Positions 12,601 through 26,944 of a stretch of DNA of 64,000 nt are shown one piece after another. A model generated the notes under the pieces. The model did not search any database. It was not told the DNA's origin and saw nothing but the letters and a program-made list of their open reading frames with translations. This stretch comes from Isoetes taiwanensis (taxonomy: Eukaryota > Streptophyta > Lycopodiopsida > Isoetales > Isoetaceae): contig JAJEKV010000080.1 of NCBI GenBank assembly GCA_021234155.1, positions 4,798,112-4,862,111 of the forward strand, in the 5' to 3' direction. Position numbers and translations under genes: made by a program. How positions within the stretch are numbered: the first letter of the stretch is position 1; each line of letters opens with the position of its first letter.

Positions 12601-15600
12601 AACGCTTTTAACAAAGGAGTACATTTAAATTATTAATGTTCTTTCTCTCATTACTACTATGTAAGATTTTACCGCTTTAACTTATGCCCAAATAACAAGG
12701 GTGGCAATCAAGCTTCTAGTCAAAAATAAAAAGAGACTTTAGAACACTCTTTCTCGTGTGCCCCAAGCCGACTCCTCAAAAGAAAAAAAAACAAGGGACC
12801 AAATCAAGCTTTACCCTCTGCATGACGCATCTCAACCTCGCTCAAATTTTAGGGTGAGAAGCCTCTTCACATGTGAAGGTAGCCTTATTTTAGTGTGCTA
12901 TCAATAAGGATTTCAAACATAAAAGAAAACTTAGCTGAGATCCAAAAGTAGTTAGTAGCACAGCCCGCTGCCATTTAAAGGCAACATCATGAAGTCGTTT
13001 TCCATACCAACTTCACAAGACATTCAATTTCCTAGTTTGATGCTAACAACTAGTTATGTCAATCACTAAGAAGTTTCAGATATCTTCTAATGCTTTAATG
13101 GAACATCATACTAGTAGACCAAGTACCAACAAGGGGTTCAGTTTTAGTGCTCAATGGTCCTGAGTTCAGGGTTGCCAAAAGAAAAATCAACTTATAAAAT
13201 GGCGGCCACGAATCGGCCACGCTTTAACTTTTCAAACTATTGAATAAACAACCGGAAAAGCGAGGTACAGATCACCCGGTGAAGTCTCTTACAACATGCT
13301 ATGGCCTTCTTGGCCATTTGTTGTTGGCCTTCAAAAATGGTCAGCCATCTCTAACTAATTCTCGCAGATCACACATAGTGGACCATGCCCATTATCTCAA
13401 CGTGTCTCATGAGGTATGTGGTGATTACATTGCTTCCCCGCGAAATTTTCCTCAAAAATGCATATATATGTTATTTATATGGATCTTCTTCATAATGTTG
13501 TGAACCTTCTCTTGCCTCAATGATGGTGTTGCTGGGCGAAATACGACTACACCAACTTCCCTTGCATCCCAATGAACTTTAATTGATCTCAATAACCGCC
13601 TCAAATCTTGAGACCTAATCAAGTTTCTCGTGAGAACCCTGGACCACCCTCGACAATTGAACCTATATTGTTATGCTGGTATTCTCTTCTGATGCCTCGC
13701 TGATGGTAGGGTGTCTTCTGGAGTCAGCGCTTAAGCTATAATCAGATGGAACTTCTCGTAATGTGTCAAACCGTTTATAAATGACTCAATGAAGAAATTT
13801 CATGTGCCCTCGAAAGCAATATTTGCTCTAAAGTTATCATCTTTCTTTATGTGTCCATATATCTATATCGGACAACACAACAAGTACATCCACAATCAAA
13901 TGTCCCACTCAAAACAAAATATCGCCTTCCTCCTTCGCTGGGCATAAAGGTTGGGATCGCAAATATTTTACACACACAAAATCCACAACGAAATGAATTG
14001 CCGCGCATGGGTTATAAAGTGAGAGAAGATTATGGCACACCATGTGCTAGTTGAGTGTAAAGCAATCCTATTCCCCGGTAGCGCTTGACAGTCCCGTGCT
14101 AGACCTAAGCCCAAAATCCACTGTTGGCACTTTATTCTCGATTAACTCATATCTTTTGCAGCTTCCATAATGCCATGCATGCATTATGACTAAAAGGATG
14201 CAAAAGTAACGCTAGAGGAACCCAACCACCACTTTCTCCACCTTAAAGAGAACAAATGAAAAATAGATTAATCTCCTTAATCGCATCCAAACCACGAAAA
14301 AATAGAGCAACTAGGAGAAGATTGCTCTAAAATGAAGCGTGATGAGAGTCATAAGTATTATTGTCACGCTATTAACCGCCAATAACCCGCGAATACCGCG
14401 CAACTAACGTAAGTGTCAAAGTCGGAAATAATACATAGATAGCATAAAAGAAATGCGTACATACCATAGCGCGTATCTTCTATTTGAGTAGCCCCAAAAC
14501 CCACCAAGTATTGCAAAGACAAAGCGCCCATTAATATCCACCCGATTTCCTCGTGAACATAAATTCGGCCCACCCAAATTGGTGCTGATGTGGAACAATC
14601 TTCATGCGAAAGCATCCAAGCTTAACCGACCGCTGATGATCTAAAAAGGTTAGTCGATATTGTTGCTGACTCGCGCAAATTGCGTTAATTGTTGCAACTA
14701 TGAACACAGCCGTAAAACGACTGTAATAGAAATATGATATCATATTTCACATGTAACAATATAATAATTTCAATCATAAATAAAAACGTAAACGCGATTA
14801 CTTGGTATTGATTTGTAAAGGTATCCGACACATGCCCGGAACTTCATGAGGTATGCTCCTTTGACCAATATAGGTTGCATGTGGAAAGACCAAGACGTAA
14901 AGCAACTCCGTCTAAGCTAACATATCAAAGATGTCGCATTTGTTCCCTCAAACAAAAAACTAATTACCTAAATTGATAACGTTGAGAAATGTCCCAAAAT
15001 CGCCAACAAAGCCCTACATTTTCCCAAATTTCACCAATATGAAAACCAAAACTCATTTGCACCCTATGTTCTCCATAATAAATAATTAGGGTATTAGATA
15101 CATGGTCACCCAATGGAATCCCATTAGACAACATACCTATACCCATCCATCTTTTCTCCTCTAAAGAAGTCAAGAATGTGCACGTGGAGACAAAACCAAA
15201 TATACTAGGATCATGTTTGATAATGTCATATCCCTTACTAGCCCAAGGAGATGAACCATAAAAGTATTATTGAGCAAACATGAATCCCACTTTTACCGAC
15301 CAAAGTGTCGTGATGCTAAACAAGATGACCGTGATAATAAGTGCCAAGATTACCACATGACCGTGAAAACGATTGTGTTAGGGTAACCGAGATAATGGAC
15401 GTATCGCATGACAAAATGACTTGGTAATGCACATATGGACAAATATGCCACTACAAGGTCGTAACTTCATCCCATGGCTCTCCTACTACTTCTCAAAAAA
15501 CTTCATACCACCACTTAAAAGACAAAGCAACATATAAAAACTAAAGGAACAGCGACGTAAGAAAGGCACAATGGAATGCAATTAATGAGATACCATACCT

Positions 15601-18600
15601 TCTTGAGCAAACTCCTTTGGAAACAAGATCCATGAAGGAATGGACAAAACAGTGGGTAAAAGAATGCCAGGCGTACTGCTCTCAAAGCTTTAAAATTCGA
15701 TTCCCTCGGGTCTCCGCCCCTCTTCCCCCTTCGCCTCCATCTCAAGCCCCTTTTCCATCATTTTTCCTTCAATCTCTCAAATCCAGCCCCAAACTCCGAT
15801 TAATCTTCACAACCCACTTGATTAACTTCAAATCTCTCGATGTGGTGCCGAAATACTTTAAAGCCTAAGTAGTTTGCTTGCAATAAAGATTCAATCTGGA
15901 CAACGCCGGGCGCACCTAGTAAGCATCTTCATAAAGCACCACCGCTTTTAGCGCCACTCAAGATAGGTATATGTCGCAAGATATACTTGATATGCCCACA
16001 TACCACATAACGTAGGGTTTTGTCTCCCCTGTGGGCAAACTATTAATAACCATCAATAGCATCTAAACTTAAAACCACAAGAACGCAAGTGCATTAATCT
16101 CCATTAGCGACAAAATTACATATTAGAATCAATACTTTAAAAACTTATAAAAAATATTAGTAATTAGGTAAACGGAAAAAATACTTTCTTAGTAAAAACT
16201 TTTCTATAAATAGTATACCCGGCTCACATCGCTAGATGTTTTCCCTACCGTGATTCTAGACGCCCTGAGGTTAGGCTAAAACTCCTGTGTAGTTTGTCCA
16301 ATAATCCACAACTTTTTCAATCACTTCTGGCCTGTGAATCCTTCTTCTTCCCCAAGAGCCCATAATGCTAAGCGGAGCATAATTGCAACACGATGCTTTT
16401 AGCTCTAGAACAATTCCCTTTGGATGAATTCCTAAAGCCTTGGCAGCCTAATCTTCGGCCGCCATGCCTCGACCTCCTAAGTGGCATGATTAATGTCAGC
16501 CGCTTTTGTCGCTAATTTGTCATTGACCTCTCCTTTCACATGTCGTATGATTTCTTGCTACCGACAAATTTTGTCGCAGAACAATCTTTTCCTTATCGAC
16601 ACCGGGCGACTTGCATAACTTGTTGTTCTCCACTAGATGCCTACTTTTCTTCCGTCTTCAGAATGTTTGAACTCGACAACCAAAAACATTTTGTGATTAC
16701 AAAGGCGACAGTTGCAATTGCTTTTGAGTGCTCAATACTCTAATCTAAATTTTCATTTGACAATTAAGTTGCCTCATCTTGCTTGCTCTTTGCCTGCTTC
16801 CAGCCATTTCCCCGCCTTCATCATTAGCCATTGGATCACAAGAAGCCCTAATGATAGATGACTGACTATCACTGCACAGTGCCACTGGGCAGACAAAGGA
16901 CAATTCAAAAAATGTGAAACCAATCTATAAGATGTGTGAGGACCGCTTTCATGAGGCTTGTTCACACATCCCTCTAATCGCGGGAAAGGGTTAAATGGGT
17001 TTGTTGCTAAATAGTACACTCAAGCACCAAAAAAGAACGTACATTTTGAGTGTAACTTTGCTGCTCATCGCCAAGTGCACGCAGACAGGCCGCTTTGACC
17101 CTGAGAATGAGGTCGTATAGGAGAGGAAGAGGCACCGGTGCCGACAGTTTGCAGATGCCGCAGAGACTTATAGTTGTGGTAACGGTTTTGTCGATGCACA
17201 TGTTGGTTGATGATCTCTTTTGTTTGGGTCCCCGCTTTGAGATGCGTGTAGCAAAACGCCTGTGTAGAAATCCACAACCATCCGATTTTGCTTAAGAGTT
17301 TGCTATTTAATGTTGTCATATATTTTGTTTCTTGGTTAGGGTTGGAGAAGATTGTCTTAATTTCAACATCGGGTTCCTAAGGGAGTGACAAGTTCTTTTC
17401 TGTGCTATTGCTTTGTTGTAAGCATTTGTCTTCATCATAGCAAGTATGCTCCAAGCTTAGTGATGTCATAGTGCCCATGTTTACGCTTACATGCCGGGTG
17501 ATTTGTTTTCCATGCCTTGACTCTGGCATGGCTTTGTGCCTCATGACATATTTTGGATGTAAGTGTGTTGTTAGGATATTATAGCATTGCATTCTGTTGA
17601 CAAGGCGTATACCATCACATCAGCACTGTCATCGCACATAGAGTGCGTCTTGTAAAACTCGTCCATGGCACACTTCTTTAGAACATGCATCTTGCAAACC
17701 ACGTTGAGAATAAATATATTCACATACCAAAAATAGTACAAAAATCTGGGAAGGCTCCCCAATATTTTAGACTTATATATGCCATGCCAATGATTGTAAT
17801 CATCATATAAACAGGAAGTATAGCCGAATATCTGATCATACAAAGCTGGAGACACAAACTTATTTGATGGAACTATTTCCCTAATGTGGAATGTTATACG
17901 TTAAAGTAACATCATAATTGTAGAAGCCCATGGAAACCAATCTTGCATTTTATATTGCATATCTCCATACATAACATAAATCTTTATAGAAGGGTCTTGT
18001 TTGAGCTCTCGTAGTCATTGAGGGCACCAAATAAAACCACGAGTCACCAGATAGAAAGCATTCAGCATCGATGAGCCATTTCTTGCCTTCAATCCGAAAG
18101 CAGCCAGATGTCTTCATTCGAACCATTCTCCCCGCTATAAAAGCTATAGATGGGTGCCTTCCAAAACAGCCTTAACCGCAAAACAAATTAGCAAAAATAT
18201 TAGAAAATTTCTAGAAAGCACATAATTTATGATAACATTGGTAAACATGAAGTCGGTAGAAATCAACCCAACAAAACCATAAACTTCAAATAGCTTAACA
18301 ATCTCTGTTTGTATTTTGGGGCTTCAAGGATTTCTCAAAAATCGAAGTAAAAGCCCATTTCTTAAAACATCAAGCTCCCCGGGTTCACCCATCATCCTTG
18401 CCCTTCATTCATCTCTACTAATATTTGGAAACAAAACCATCCCCTAGAGCAACCATTTCTGAATCCTCAGAGGGGACACAATATTTGTTGAACAAAGACC
18501 AACATGATCCTCGAGAATCGCCACCGTGAGTGATATGGCTGATCCCTCAAGAACTAAAATGCGTAGAGCCCGACATACATGCAGCTCTACCGAAAGCTCA

Positions 18601-19130
18601 AGCTCTGCCTGACCCCCCACCTAGCCGCAACTACCTTCTCAAGCCCTAACCGCTAATGACCCAGAACCTAAAAGGTTTAAGGTTGATCTCCTTCCTTGGG
18701 CTAAAATTGACCTGGCCATGCGATTGACCATCTAAGCCCTAAGGATAGCCTTGCCATTTGGCAAATGCTCTCTAAAAGTCACCTTTATTATAAATGCTTA
18801 TGTCACATGTGAAGCTTTAATACCATATATTACATTAACTTGTTAAGGTAACATGTTAATGTAACTTGCCCTTGGTGGTATATTATGCGACTTGCATAAT
18901 ATATGGGCACTATTGGTGGCATTAGGTCAAGGTAATGGTTGGCAGTAGCATTATATAAAGAACGTACAAACAGGCCATTTAGTGGAAGTGCAAAAATGTT
19001 ATGAAAGTTTAAATGAAATTGTTATCCCACCTATGGATTATAGAGTCCACGAATTTCTAATGAAGTTTATGGCATGAAAAATGTCTCTGCCTAAAAAAAA
19101 AGTGGCATTGAATTCGGATTACAAACTAGA
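12600..19130. other. Decayed intergenic sequence, no gene seen
   Basis: This 6.5 kb has only short frames on both strands, none longer than about 94 codons and none with a recognisable motif. Base composition drifts between AT-rich and near-even blocks, as expected for old transposon debris. I saw no tRNA, SINE A/B box pair or tandem array. Confidence 0.4.
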
Positions 19131-19140
19131 ACTGATCTAC

Positions 19141-19255
19141 AAATCAAAATATTCAACATATTATGCTCTTCCAATTTTTGGAGACCAGCTCTTCTAGAAA
19201 TCAAAATATTCAATAGATTATACTCTTCCAACTTTCGTGGAACCAATTTCTTTGG
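19141..19255. repeat. 57-bp tandem duplication
   Basis: Two copies beginning AAATCAAAATATTCAA lie at 19141 and 19198, a 57-bp step. On the minus strand the unit is open as 19 residues, read as LEEHNMLNILICR and LEEYNLLNILISR. The surrounding minus-strand frame (19091-19291) is only 66 codons long. It is either a protein-repeat relic or a chance in-frame duplication. Confidence 0.45.
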
Positions 19256-19259
19256 AGCT

Positions 19260-22200
19260 AAAAGATTAAAGCTTACATTATTAATCGCCACAATAGTTTA
19301 AAACCACATTCGCAATAGTGTAAAATAGCGGCAAACATTATATGAGCTAATCAATAAAGTATAATCGACCCTATGGAACTCCTCGCACTCAGCCTATTAA
19401 AATCAAATATCTAAAGTATAATAACAAGGGGTTGCTTTTTGTATTTTTTAGCAGGGTTGCCTAACCTGAAATTTTCCTTATGCTTGTAAAGGCGCTACTA
19501 CGTTCCGCCATGTCGCCTTATTTTCATCTCAACCATTGATTCTTAATTTTGCACCTGGAATGCCATGAAAAATTATAAAAGTCCCTTTGAAAAATTACTT
19601 TTCCTCTTCTCCCGACCATCCCACCCTCCTCCCTCCTGCTTCTATACCGGGCTTCTCCTCAACATCATCATTCGCTACCTAATCAACAATCACGGGTTGC
19701 CTTCTTTTAGTTGCTTCCAAGTTGTTAGTTTCGAAATTTTAGGGCCATGACTTTGGGATCCAAAGACCGCCTCACTTTACAGGACGTATCAGGTGGATTC
19801 CTTTTGCCGCCGCAAAGATTTAGAAAATCAAGAAGATTTGTACATGGCGCTTCCCTCCCAATGCCGATTCTCGTCAAGATGAAAAATCCTACAACTTTTC
19901 TCGTGACCGGTTACATGCACCGACCAATAGAAGGGCTCTCTCTTATATCATTAGGGGATTCATCACACTTCTCAAAAGCTCTCACAACCGGTTTCTCCGC
20001 CAGTAAGTAGGTAAATTGCCGGGCAGCATCCGCGACCGCATCCCCGCATGAACTATACTTTAGGTAATTTTGTTTTCCCTTTGCTTCCCATTGGGTGCTG
20101 TGGGGCAAAAGGAAAGGTGGATTTCTGAACATCCCCGCTTTTGGAGATCCGGGCAGCTAACACCTCTCATAAGACGACATTACAACTCTTTCAATGCGCC
20201 ATCATCAATTGCGCAAATTTCCGCGGATGGTGAAAAGTGAGTGTGTAAAGATGATGCGTGAGGGCAACCAACATACCACAACCGCCAGATACTCTTAAAG
20301 AGTAGGCTAATGAGTTAACCACAAAGAATTTAAGGATATTCTTACAGCTGGAGAATGAGGTACGTAAAATGGAATGACCCCCTTCCTTTTTCCTCTCTTC
20401 TCTCCCCTTCTTTTTTGTCCAAAGTTACTTTCATAAGCTTCCAATCTAATATGTTTCTTTCTATTCTTAGTTATGTCGATGGTATACCCTGCCTAACATC
20501 CTCTTTTTTCTTGAACTTTGCTGCTTCCGGGTCTCAGATTGGGTTACAAAGCAAGGCCTTTGGTACGCTCTAATTGGCCTCACGGGTTCTTTTAGATCCA
20601 AAAGCTCATGGTCAATGTGATTTGAAAGTCATTTGTAGCCGGGTTGCAAAAGCCCCAACTCGTGAAGATTTTGTCTGAACGCTTATTCTCACCGCTTCAG
20701 TAGTATAAATTTTTCTCCCTCTCTTTGCAGGTACTCCTCTAGCCGAGCTAAGCCCTGGCACTTCTTTCACTTCCTCACATATATCTTGAATGCTAAGCCA
20801 TCGATTTTACCAAGTCTATGTACTTTTGTTGAAATAGACTTCCGTAGTTTGCACAAAACCGCTCTATAAGAAGGAACAGCCCGCCGTGATCCAAACAAGT
20901 TTTGCCTCCATATTACTTGCCTTGATTCTTCCCGCTAATTTAACCAAAGTTCGTATAAATGCACTTGCCATATGCAACCACGCGAATTATCCCTTTCCGC
21001 TAGCGTAGCCAAGTTCCAAAATTCCCTCCCGAAGTATGGTATTCAACCATGGTTAAACATAACTGGATGCCCTAAATAATGTCATTCCGGGTAATATGGA
21101 GGCGGTCCTCCCTGATGGAAAGTAGTTAAACGGTGATTGAATGAAATGTGCTATTAATAAAATAAATATGTCAAGGCAGCTTTGTTGCTTCTCTCTCATT
21201 CACCGCCTCTAATTTTATTACCGTGTGCACACTTTTCCTTCCACATCCTCGCTTAAGATACCAACGATGCACCTTGATTCCATTCGCTATCTTTCTTGGC
21301 TATGCAACGAAGCCGTGAGGATGGCTTCGTGATAAGTTTCCATCTCCATTTGACATTTCCATCTATTCCATAAAGTTGGAGCATATATTGCTACTTGATT
21401 AGCTTGGCTACAACCTGCTTTCCTGACTTTGTACATAGTGGTTGGGCAAGGCTTTCACAAAAATTCATAGGCAATATGATGATAAGGCAAACATAAACAT
21501 CCTTCCGTTTCATTGTGAAGCTAGGGCCTGCATCAATTAATTTTTTTCAAATATGTAACAAATTGGCCTTTGCGGTGCGTAAATGGAACTAGAATCTACA
21601 ACGATAAGGCCGAATATGGCCTGTTCAAGGAACCATAGGTTGCATATTATTGTTTCTCAAAAGTTTCTATATTCTATAAGCAAAATACCATCCGTGAAAG
21701 GTCATCAAGAGAGTCACAAACTTGGAGCAAATAATCTTGCATTTTTAACCAATCTAAGAGTATGAACCGAAAAAGATTAAAAGCTATTAATTTTGCACCT
21801 AAATTATAAAACACTAGATAGTCACCATTATATTCTAGAATGGAATCATGACGTAGGCCCGGGCGTTAAGAGCTTTGGGTTTGGCACCTCCTCGAAGAAG
21901 AATGCACTTTTTAATGTTGCTGGGAACTCTCATACACCCTGTGGGCGATTCAAACACTTTGTTAGAGGTTATATTAGCTTTTGCATCCGAAAAGTAACTC
22001 CGGGCTAGGTTGGGATTTAAATCTTTACATGGTGGGATTTTGTGGTTTGCCATTTTTTCTCCTTTTTTGCAAAGGCCTTAGAAACGGATAATTACTCGCT
22101 TATAGCCGCGGAAGAAGATGACGATTGAATGTTTTAGCCTTTGACTCACGCGTTTTACGTTGAGTGTTCTTGGTAAATGATGCTATGCAATGCATGGCCC

Positions 22201-24550
22201 GCTTCCCGTCAATGCATGAACGCGGCGACTCCTAACTCTACAACATGAGGAACATTACCCTTAGCAAAGAAACACAAGTGCAAACATCATTGACAAATAC
22301 CGTGATCGTGTGCATGCAACCATGGGGCAATTTGAAGCGATTTTGCTAATGTCTCGAAACTTAGACGTCAATAATCGGGACAGTTTGTGGTCAAGTCGTG
22401 CCGGTGAAGTTACGCCCGCTTGATCCCTCGTAAAGCGTCGCGATGTTTAATCCCTTTGTGTGGATGAGCAAAGATGAAGGCATTCTTAATCGACAGAGGG
22501 TCAACAACACAACGACAGAAGTCATGTGCCTAACCGAACCGCATTTTCTTCATCTTTATAGAGAGCTTGAATTCCAAACTATGGATAAGCATGTAATCTA
22601 GTAACTTTAACTGTTGCATTAACCTTTTATCTATGATAAAACTTTTGCTTTTAAATAGAAGATTTTAAGATTTGATTGCATCCATGTAAAATATGGAGGC
22701 TGGTAAAATACAACCACGAGAGGCATGTAAAATATGACATTTGATGGAAGGTTGGAAAGCTGCATCACCTTCAAACCATATTCCATTAACTCGACTAACA
22801 AATGGAATATATATTGTTCCAAACTCCATACAATGCATTTACAGATGACTTTGAGAATAAAATTGGATTCAAATTCTACTAGTTTTATAATTTTCTATAT
22901 GGCTTTGAAGTGCTGTAAGGACTAGGAAAAGATTGTCCTTAGGTTCTCAAGAATTAAGTGCTTTTACTTTTTTGGTCAGGAGTTTTAAAAATGTGGCCAC
23001 AAATAGTTTTAGAATAAGATTCCGGGAGTTTCCAGGTGACCCGCCTCCCGACCCAAAACTGGAATGGAGCACCCCAACCCATTCCCTATTGGCTGAGTAG
23101 GAAGTTGGGGACGTTTCAGCAGATCCGGCGCTTCAGATTCGTTAGCAAGAAGAGCATTTTAAAAATCATTTAAACTCTCTGAGCATATTATTTTCTTTGG
23201 GAGCACCTTCTCTTCTTCTTCTTCTTCTGCAATGGTCGGCTTAGAAACCTTCATGTCATTTTCGGCATCACAAACATGAGAGGTGCTATGAGCAAGCTCT
23301 TTATGAGGTTAAGGCAACTGGCAGATTCGACAATCCGGTAACAAGTTCGCAGATCTACAAGCTTCAGAGCAGGGCTTCAAGATCTGTCTGCAGTAAATCC
23401 AGCAAAGAAGTGCAGGCTTTCAAGATAAAACACAGCAGGGCTTCAAGATCCGGCAAGCATCCGGCAAAGCAGATCAAAAGTGGTGGTGCCAAAATGCTCT
23501 GCTGGCGGCGAGCAGAGCAAATAGATTTAAAACCGAAGATTTATTTCAATGCCGCACCCAGTGATCTGTGTGAAGAAGAAGCTTCATCTGCTTCATCTTC
23601 GATCTGCGCAAAGAACTGACCATCTGTGCACTCTGCTTCATCTGCAGAACTGGCGGCGGCCTCCGGAATGAAGAGCCTAACCCGCGCGCTGGTCGTAGGC
23701 GGAACCATTAACCCAATTTCCATTCCGCAGTATTGGGTGTGCCACGCGTTTCACGAAACGCACGCCAGGGAAAACACCTAACTTATAGCTCAGGCCACAA
23801 AATGCATTCGAGCTCGCCAGGGCAGGATCATCCCGCCCTCCTCCACCTTGCATTATTTGCTCCATGCTAATCCATCTCCAAGCTTTAAGTTCGCGCAATG
23901 AAGCCCATTGCATAAAGAAATGGGTAATGATTTACTGTCCGTAGTTTTTCCATTCTTCGAACCTGTTCTGGTGTAATTTTCAAAATTCAATTGAGCCTGG
24001 CTCGAGTAGTAAGCTTCAAACAGAAAACGCTTCGTGCGATAGCAAATGGAATAGGTGATACCATTGAAAGCGCAGGATTCATTTCGGAGGATCGCCGGCC
24101 TGGCGTCTTCGCGGAGCGCGGCGATGCGCTGACCGGTGGTGGAGGGTGCGCGCGAAATGGCCAAAGGCTTGCCTGGCGCGATAGGGTTTTGTGGAATTCC
24201 CGCCGGTGAAACGGCAAATGCAAAAGCGAAACGAATGCGTGCGCCGCTATATCGATGGCACCAGGATGGCGGAAGACTTTCCTGGCCAGCCTGTGGTTGC
24301 TGTGTTTCGCCGTACCGGCATCACAGCGGATGTCTCGCGCCCTTTCACAAATGCAGCAGCGTATCCGTTCCCAATGGCGATTCGAGCCACCGCCCTGCCG
24401 CCCGCAAAACCCTCAGGCCAGGGATGAGGCATCCACGCGTCGGCCATGTCCATTTGGTGATGATATCAGGTGAAACCGCACTCTGCTCAACGCGGTATGC
24501 CAGAGGATGCAGAAAGGATTTTTATAAGATTAATCCAGAGAAAGTTTGAG
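19260..24550. other. Anonymous sequence, GC-richer near 24.1 kb
   Basis: No gene is recognised. A short (CTT)n run lies near 23211-23230. From about 24080 to 24450 the sequence becomes GC-rich and open in several frames. It directly precedes the PPR-DYW pseudogene and may be a decayed 5' part of that gene or its leader, but I could not read PPR motifs there. Confidence 0.35.
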
Positions 24551-24559
24551 ATAACTTTA

Positions 24560-25745
24560 ATCTGCTACGCCCGTTCTCACAACGGCATGGTAAACGCCAG
24601 CTCTAAACTTTTTCAACAAATGCAGCAGGAGTGGTATGAAGTTAAACTTAGTTGCCTGGTCTTATTGTGCTTGGATGGCTGCGGTAATCTGGCAGCTTTA
24701 TGAAGAAGGGAAACAACGCATGAAGACTTGCTTCTTAGCCACATCCCTTTAGATGATATTATTTGACTGCACTTGTTAGCATGTACGGAAGTGGTGGGAA
24801 GTTAGATGACGCAAGAAGAGTCTTGACACAATGTATGAGAAGAATACTGCCCCCAACAGCTATGATTGCAGCATATGCTCAGCATGTGGCATGCCCATGG
24901 AAGCGTTTGATATCTTCGTCAAATGCTTCATCTGGGGTATCGCTTTCAAGATAAGGCCACTTTTCTTAAACATTTTGTTCTGTCTCAGTCATGCTGGCTT
25001 GCTGGACTGTGGATGCCTTCAATTGATATCAATCAGAGACCAAGTGGTATTGCACCAACAATGGAACTTTATGATGCATGATTGATCTTTCTTTGAAATA
25101 GGACTGCTTGATGAGTCAGGAGGATCCTATGCAGTATGCAATTTCAACCTACTGCTGTAGTATGGACAACTATGTTAAGGTCCAAACCATGATGATTCGC
25201 GGCTTGCAATATCAGCTGCAGAACATGTTGTTGGAGCCATCCAATGCAGGCCCCATAGTATTACTGATCCGAATGCTGCGCCAGCCTCGCAGGTGGGAGG
25301 ATGTAGCAAGGGTGAGGAAATTGATGGCAGAAAGGGAGTGAGGATATCGGCTGTAGCTCAATTGAAGCTGAAATGATGTGCATGAGTTTTCTGGAGAAGA
25401 CCGGTCATGGACCACAAACCAAAGAGATTTATGCTCAGCTGGAAAAGTTGAACATTGAAATGATAGAAAGCCGGGTATCTACCTGATAACCGTGGGCAGC
25501 TCTTTGGGATGTAGAAGAAGTACTACTTTGTTACCACAGTGAAAAGGCTATTGCCTTCGGCCCGCTTAACACACCACCTGGAACACCATTGGCGCATTAT
25601 TACATCTTCGGTATGTATAGACGTCATGAATAAGCGTGTAAAGTTCATATCTCAAATGTCCACCGTGAAATTCTTTGTAAGAGATACAAGTTAAGATTCC
25701 ATCTTCAAGGTTGGAATGCTCGTAATTACTAGTGATTTTAAGCTC
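24560..25745 (+). pseudogene. PPR protein pseudogene, PLS-E/DYW class
   Basis: In pieces, the plus strand reads as the C-terminal half of a land-plant PLS-class pentatricopeptide repeat protein, a family that acts in organelle C-to-U RNA editing. Recognisable blocks in order are a PPR with LFQQMQQE (about 24600-24640), MYGSGGKLDDARRV (24780-24825), CLSHAGLLDCG (24980-25015), QPTAVVWTTML (25145-25180), NAGP-VLL then WEDVARVRKLMAERE (25240-25340), a KEIYAQLEKLN block (25420-25455), and DYW-region CYHSEK, NTPPGTP and FVRDTS (25535-25690). The blocks fall in different frames with stops and small indels between them, so the gene is dead. The HxE and CxxC zinc residues and the terminal DYW are not intact. 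Family identity is strong; the editing target cannot be known. Confidence 0.8.
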
Positions 25746-25799
25746 ATCTGCTAACAAATAGGAAAGCTCTATGCCACCTACGGTTAAGTTTTGGTGGAG

Positions 25800-26020
25800 G
25801 TGCAGAGCTGATGTGCAGTATGCAACCCCGAACTTAATGCTATATCGACAATTACGTTAGGGGCATCCAAAACCACCGCCATTCGCAGCTTGCAATGATC
25901 TACTGCAGAACATATTATCTAGCTACAATCCATGGCCCTTTGGTGTCAAATGTTTGGCAGGTGGACAATGTAGCAAGGATAAAGAGATTGATGCAGAATG
26001 GTAACAAAATGGTGCCTCTA
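25800..26020 (+). pseudogene. Second, partial copy of the PPR C-terminal segment
   Basis: Bases 25812-26020 align with about 25130-25340 of the PPR pseudogene. Shared stretches include CAGTATGCAA, GCAGCTTGCAATGATC against GCGGCTTGCAATATCAG, CTGCAGAACAT, and GATGTAGCAAGG against AATGTAGCAAGG. The copy is more diverged than its neighbour, contains stops, and stops matching near 26020. It points to an old local duplication of the PPR end. Confidence 0.6.
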
Positions 26021-26743
26021 CAGCTGCCAGCGTATCAGGTAGAATCCAGTTTTCATCATTTCAATGGCCAAAATTTTGACTATTAATGATAGATTTCTTT
26101 AGTTTGTGATTCTTTGAACATACTGTATTTTAACTTCAATTGACTCCATGGCTGCATCACCGTATCCTCTGGACACAACAAAACACAGAGCACTTCGAAT
26201 TTTCTCAAACCAATAAGTTTGTCAAACAGTCTTCAACTATGATCATTTGGAGACCTTTAAATCCTGGGCTGTATTTAGCGCTCAAAGTCTTGCAACAACC
26301 ATGCAGTAACAGGGGCTGCATTATCTTAAGCATATTGCATACCATTGCATGAATGCACTAAAACAGCAGGATTTGCAACGTGGTGGAAAAAATTCAATTT
26401 GTGATGTTCAATGGGGGTTAGATTCCATTGCTGTTTTGCTGATCAACAATTCTGTTCATATTTTGGGATCATGTGGAAGCTAGATGAAGCAAATCAATCA
26501 TTTGGTAAGGTTATTAATGCAAAGTGCCCACATGGAATGCACCATTGCTGCTCATGTTAAATTATTCCGTACACCTTCTTGACAACAATGGAGGATATGT
26601 AATATGGCGTTGTTGAGTTACCACAGTCCCTGGGGTTAGTTTGCATGGACGATTTCTAAATTTTAAGTGTTCCAGATGGAAGGGGTTTCATTCCCCAAGG
26701 CATGCATATTCTATTTGGGGCATATTCTGGGTAGCCTTGAGGG

Positions 26744-26940
26744 GAGATCCCAATCGCCAGTTTTATTTTTGCATGTTGTTGCCGGAGATGGTACTGATAG
26801 ATTTAGGATACGGATGTATCTTGAGGGATCCTAATCTGCCAGTTCGCTTTTGCATGCTGTAGAGTTGCTTGGAGAGACAGGTCTGATAGATTCAGATACA
26901 GATGGTATCGATATTCTTCCGTTGATTCACCGTATTTCAA
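26744..26940 (+). repeat. 81-bp imperfect tandem duplication
   Basis: GAGATCCCAATCGCCAGTTT at 26744 and the related GGGATCCTAATCTGCCAG at 26825 start two imperfect copies, each with TTTTGCATG and GATAGATT further on. The step of about 81 bp is a multiple of three. The second copy is open as LLGETGLIDSDTDGIDILP. No family is recognised. Confidence 0.4.
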
Positions 26941-26944
26941 GGAT

